Source: Caulobacteraceae bacterium (GTDB taxonomy: Bacteria > Pseudomonadota > Alphaproteobacteria > Caulobacterales > Caulobacteraceae). From it: DNA of 5,608 nt. A program made the position numbers and the translations under genes. The stretch lies in contig JANXWN010000205.1 of assembly GCA_025351125.1 (NCBI GenBank), positions 1 to 5,608 on the forward strand, read 5' to 3'. Positions 4,811-5,608 of the stretch are shown here, in pieces (position 1 is the first letter of the stretch; each line of letters starts with the position of its first letter). Below the pieces are notes generated by a model. That model worked only from the letters and a program-made list of their open reading frames with translations, ran no database searches and was not told where the DNA came from.

Positions 4811-5608
4811 ATGTCCGACAGCGTGTCGCGCCAGGCCGCCGCGACGGTCGCGACGCGCGCGACGCCGGATCAACAGCCATCGGTCGGTTTGTGTGTCGTC
4901 GGCATCGGCTCCTCCGCCGGCGGGCTCGAGGCCTGCCGTAAACTCCTCGGGAAGCTGCCGGCCGATACTGGCATGGCCTATATTCTGATCCAGCACTTGG
5001 ACCCGACTCACGAAAGCCTGATGGTTCCGTTATTGGCGAACCATTGCAAATTGACGGTGGCGTGGGCCGTCGATGGGGCGCCAATTGCGCCCGACCATCT
5101 CTATGTCATATCCCCCGGAACCTATTTGGCCATCGCCGACGGCGCCCTGCAGGTCTCCGCGCCGCACGCGCATCACGGCGCGCGCCTGCCGTTCGATTTT
5201 TTGTTGCATTCGCTGGCCAAAAACTACGGCGCGCGAGCCGTCGGCGTCGTGCTGTCCGGCACCGGTTCGGACGGCGCGCTTGGACTTGCTGACATCAAAG
5301 CCCAGGGCGGATTGGTCATTGCGCAAGACCCTCGCGAGGCCGCCTTCGGCGGCATGCCCCGTAGCGCGATCGACGCGGGCGTGGTCGATGCGGTGCTGCC
5401 GGTCGAGAAAATCCCGGACGCTCTGCAGAGGTTCAACGCGCGCATTCCGCGCGTCCCCGCTGTCCCGTCGATCGATTTTTTGCCGCAAATTATCGACTTG
5501 CTGCGCAGCAAGACTCCGCACGATTTTACGCGTTACAAAACCGGCACGCTTCGTCGCCGCATCGAGCGACGGATGGCGCTGACGCCGAAAAAAATCGGTC
5601 GCCTCGAA
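4811..5608 (+). CDS. CheB/CheR hybrid signalling protein (5' part, runs off the window)
   Basis: The frame is open from ATG 4811 to the window end: 266 residues, no stop. Residues 27-205 form a CheB-type methylesterase domain with the complete catalytic triad: Ser35 in GSSAGG, His62 in IQHLDPTH and Asp154 in SGTGSDGALGL. From about residue 222 a CheR N-terminal domain begins (IDFLPQIIDLL, then FTRYKTGTLRRRIERRMAL), so CheB and CheR are fused. There is no receiver domain ahead of CheB, unlike classical CheB, so phosphorylation of its own receiver cannot control it. Hybrids of this kind usually continue through the CheR methyltransferase into coiled coil, PAS and often a histidine kinase module; that part cannot be seen. 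GAAAGG lies 10 bases before the ATG, and the 26 residues before CheB are a low-complexity Ala/Thr linker. The divergent receiver gene and the EcfG-type promoter suggest stress signalling rather than motility. Confidence 0.9.
   Translation, partial: MSDSVSRQAAATVATRATPDQQPSVGLCVVGIGSSAGGLEACRKLLGKLPADTGMAYILIQHLDPTHESLMVPLLANHCKLTVAWAVDGAPIAPDHLYVISPGTYLAIADGALQVSAPHAHHGARLPFDFLLHSLAKNYGARAVGVVLSGTGSDGALGLADIKAQGGLVIAQDPREAAFGGMPRSAIDAGVVDAVLPVEKIPDALQRFNARIPRVPAVPSIDFLPQIIDLLRSKTPHDFTRYKTGTLRRRIERRMALTPKKIGRLE

Noticed and set aside
5030..5521. Minus-strand open frame of 163 codons opposite the CheB/CheR hybrid
   Set aside because: Its composition is rich in Arg, Asp and Gln with no family match, and the plus strand encodes a clear CheB domain with its full triad.

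Overview
The window looks like chromosomal DNA of an alphaproteobacterium. The reasons are moderately high GC, a HWE-type histidine kinase, a CheB/CheR hybrid signalling protein, and a near-perfect promoter of the EcfG (general stress response) sigma type, GGAAC-N16-CGTT. The order or genus cannot be fixed from the sequence.

Layout, left to right. Positions 1-28 are the 3' end of a tRNA, including the encoded CCA. Directly after it lies a decayed end of what I read as an IS481-family insertion sequence (about 29-123), with the last 16 transposase codons still readable on the minus strand. A soluble PAS-HWE sensor histidine kinase follows on the minus strand (226-1275), with a 290-base non-coding region upstream of it. 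Next comes a small metabolic cluster. A MaoC-like hydratase and a CurA/prostaglandin-reductase-type MDR oxidoreductase form a translationally coupled minus-strand operon (ATGA overlap at 2609-2612). A short-chain dehydrogenase/reductase (3228-3989) is transcribed divergently from it. The operon has a good sigma70-type promoter (TTGACA-N17-GATAAA, 3077-3105), which also helps fix the MaoC start. Hydratase, dehydrogenase and enone/enoyl reductase chemistry together suggest beta-oxidation-like catabolism of an unknown substrate.

The right end is a second signalling locus. A single-receiver response regulator (4138-4638, minus) is divergent from a CheB/CheR hybrid (4811 to beyond the window end). 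The hybrid has an intact CheB catalytic triad and no receiver domain of its own. The 172-base spacer carries the EcfG-type promoter facing the hybrid and a weaker second GGAAC box facing the response regulator. The most interesting reading is that this pair is a general-stress-response signalling module, perhaps connected with the HWE kinase about 2.9 kb away. That link is inference.

No complete RNA gene, CRISPR array, intact mobile element or convincing rho-independent terminator was seen.
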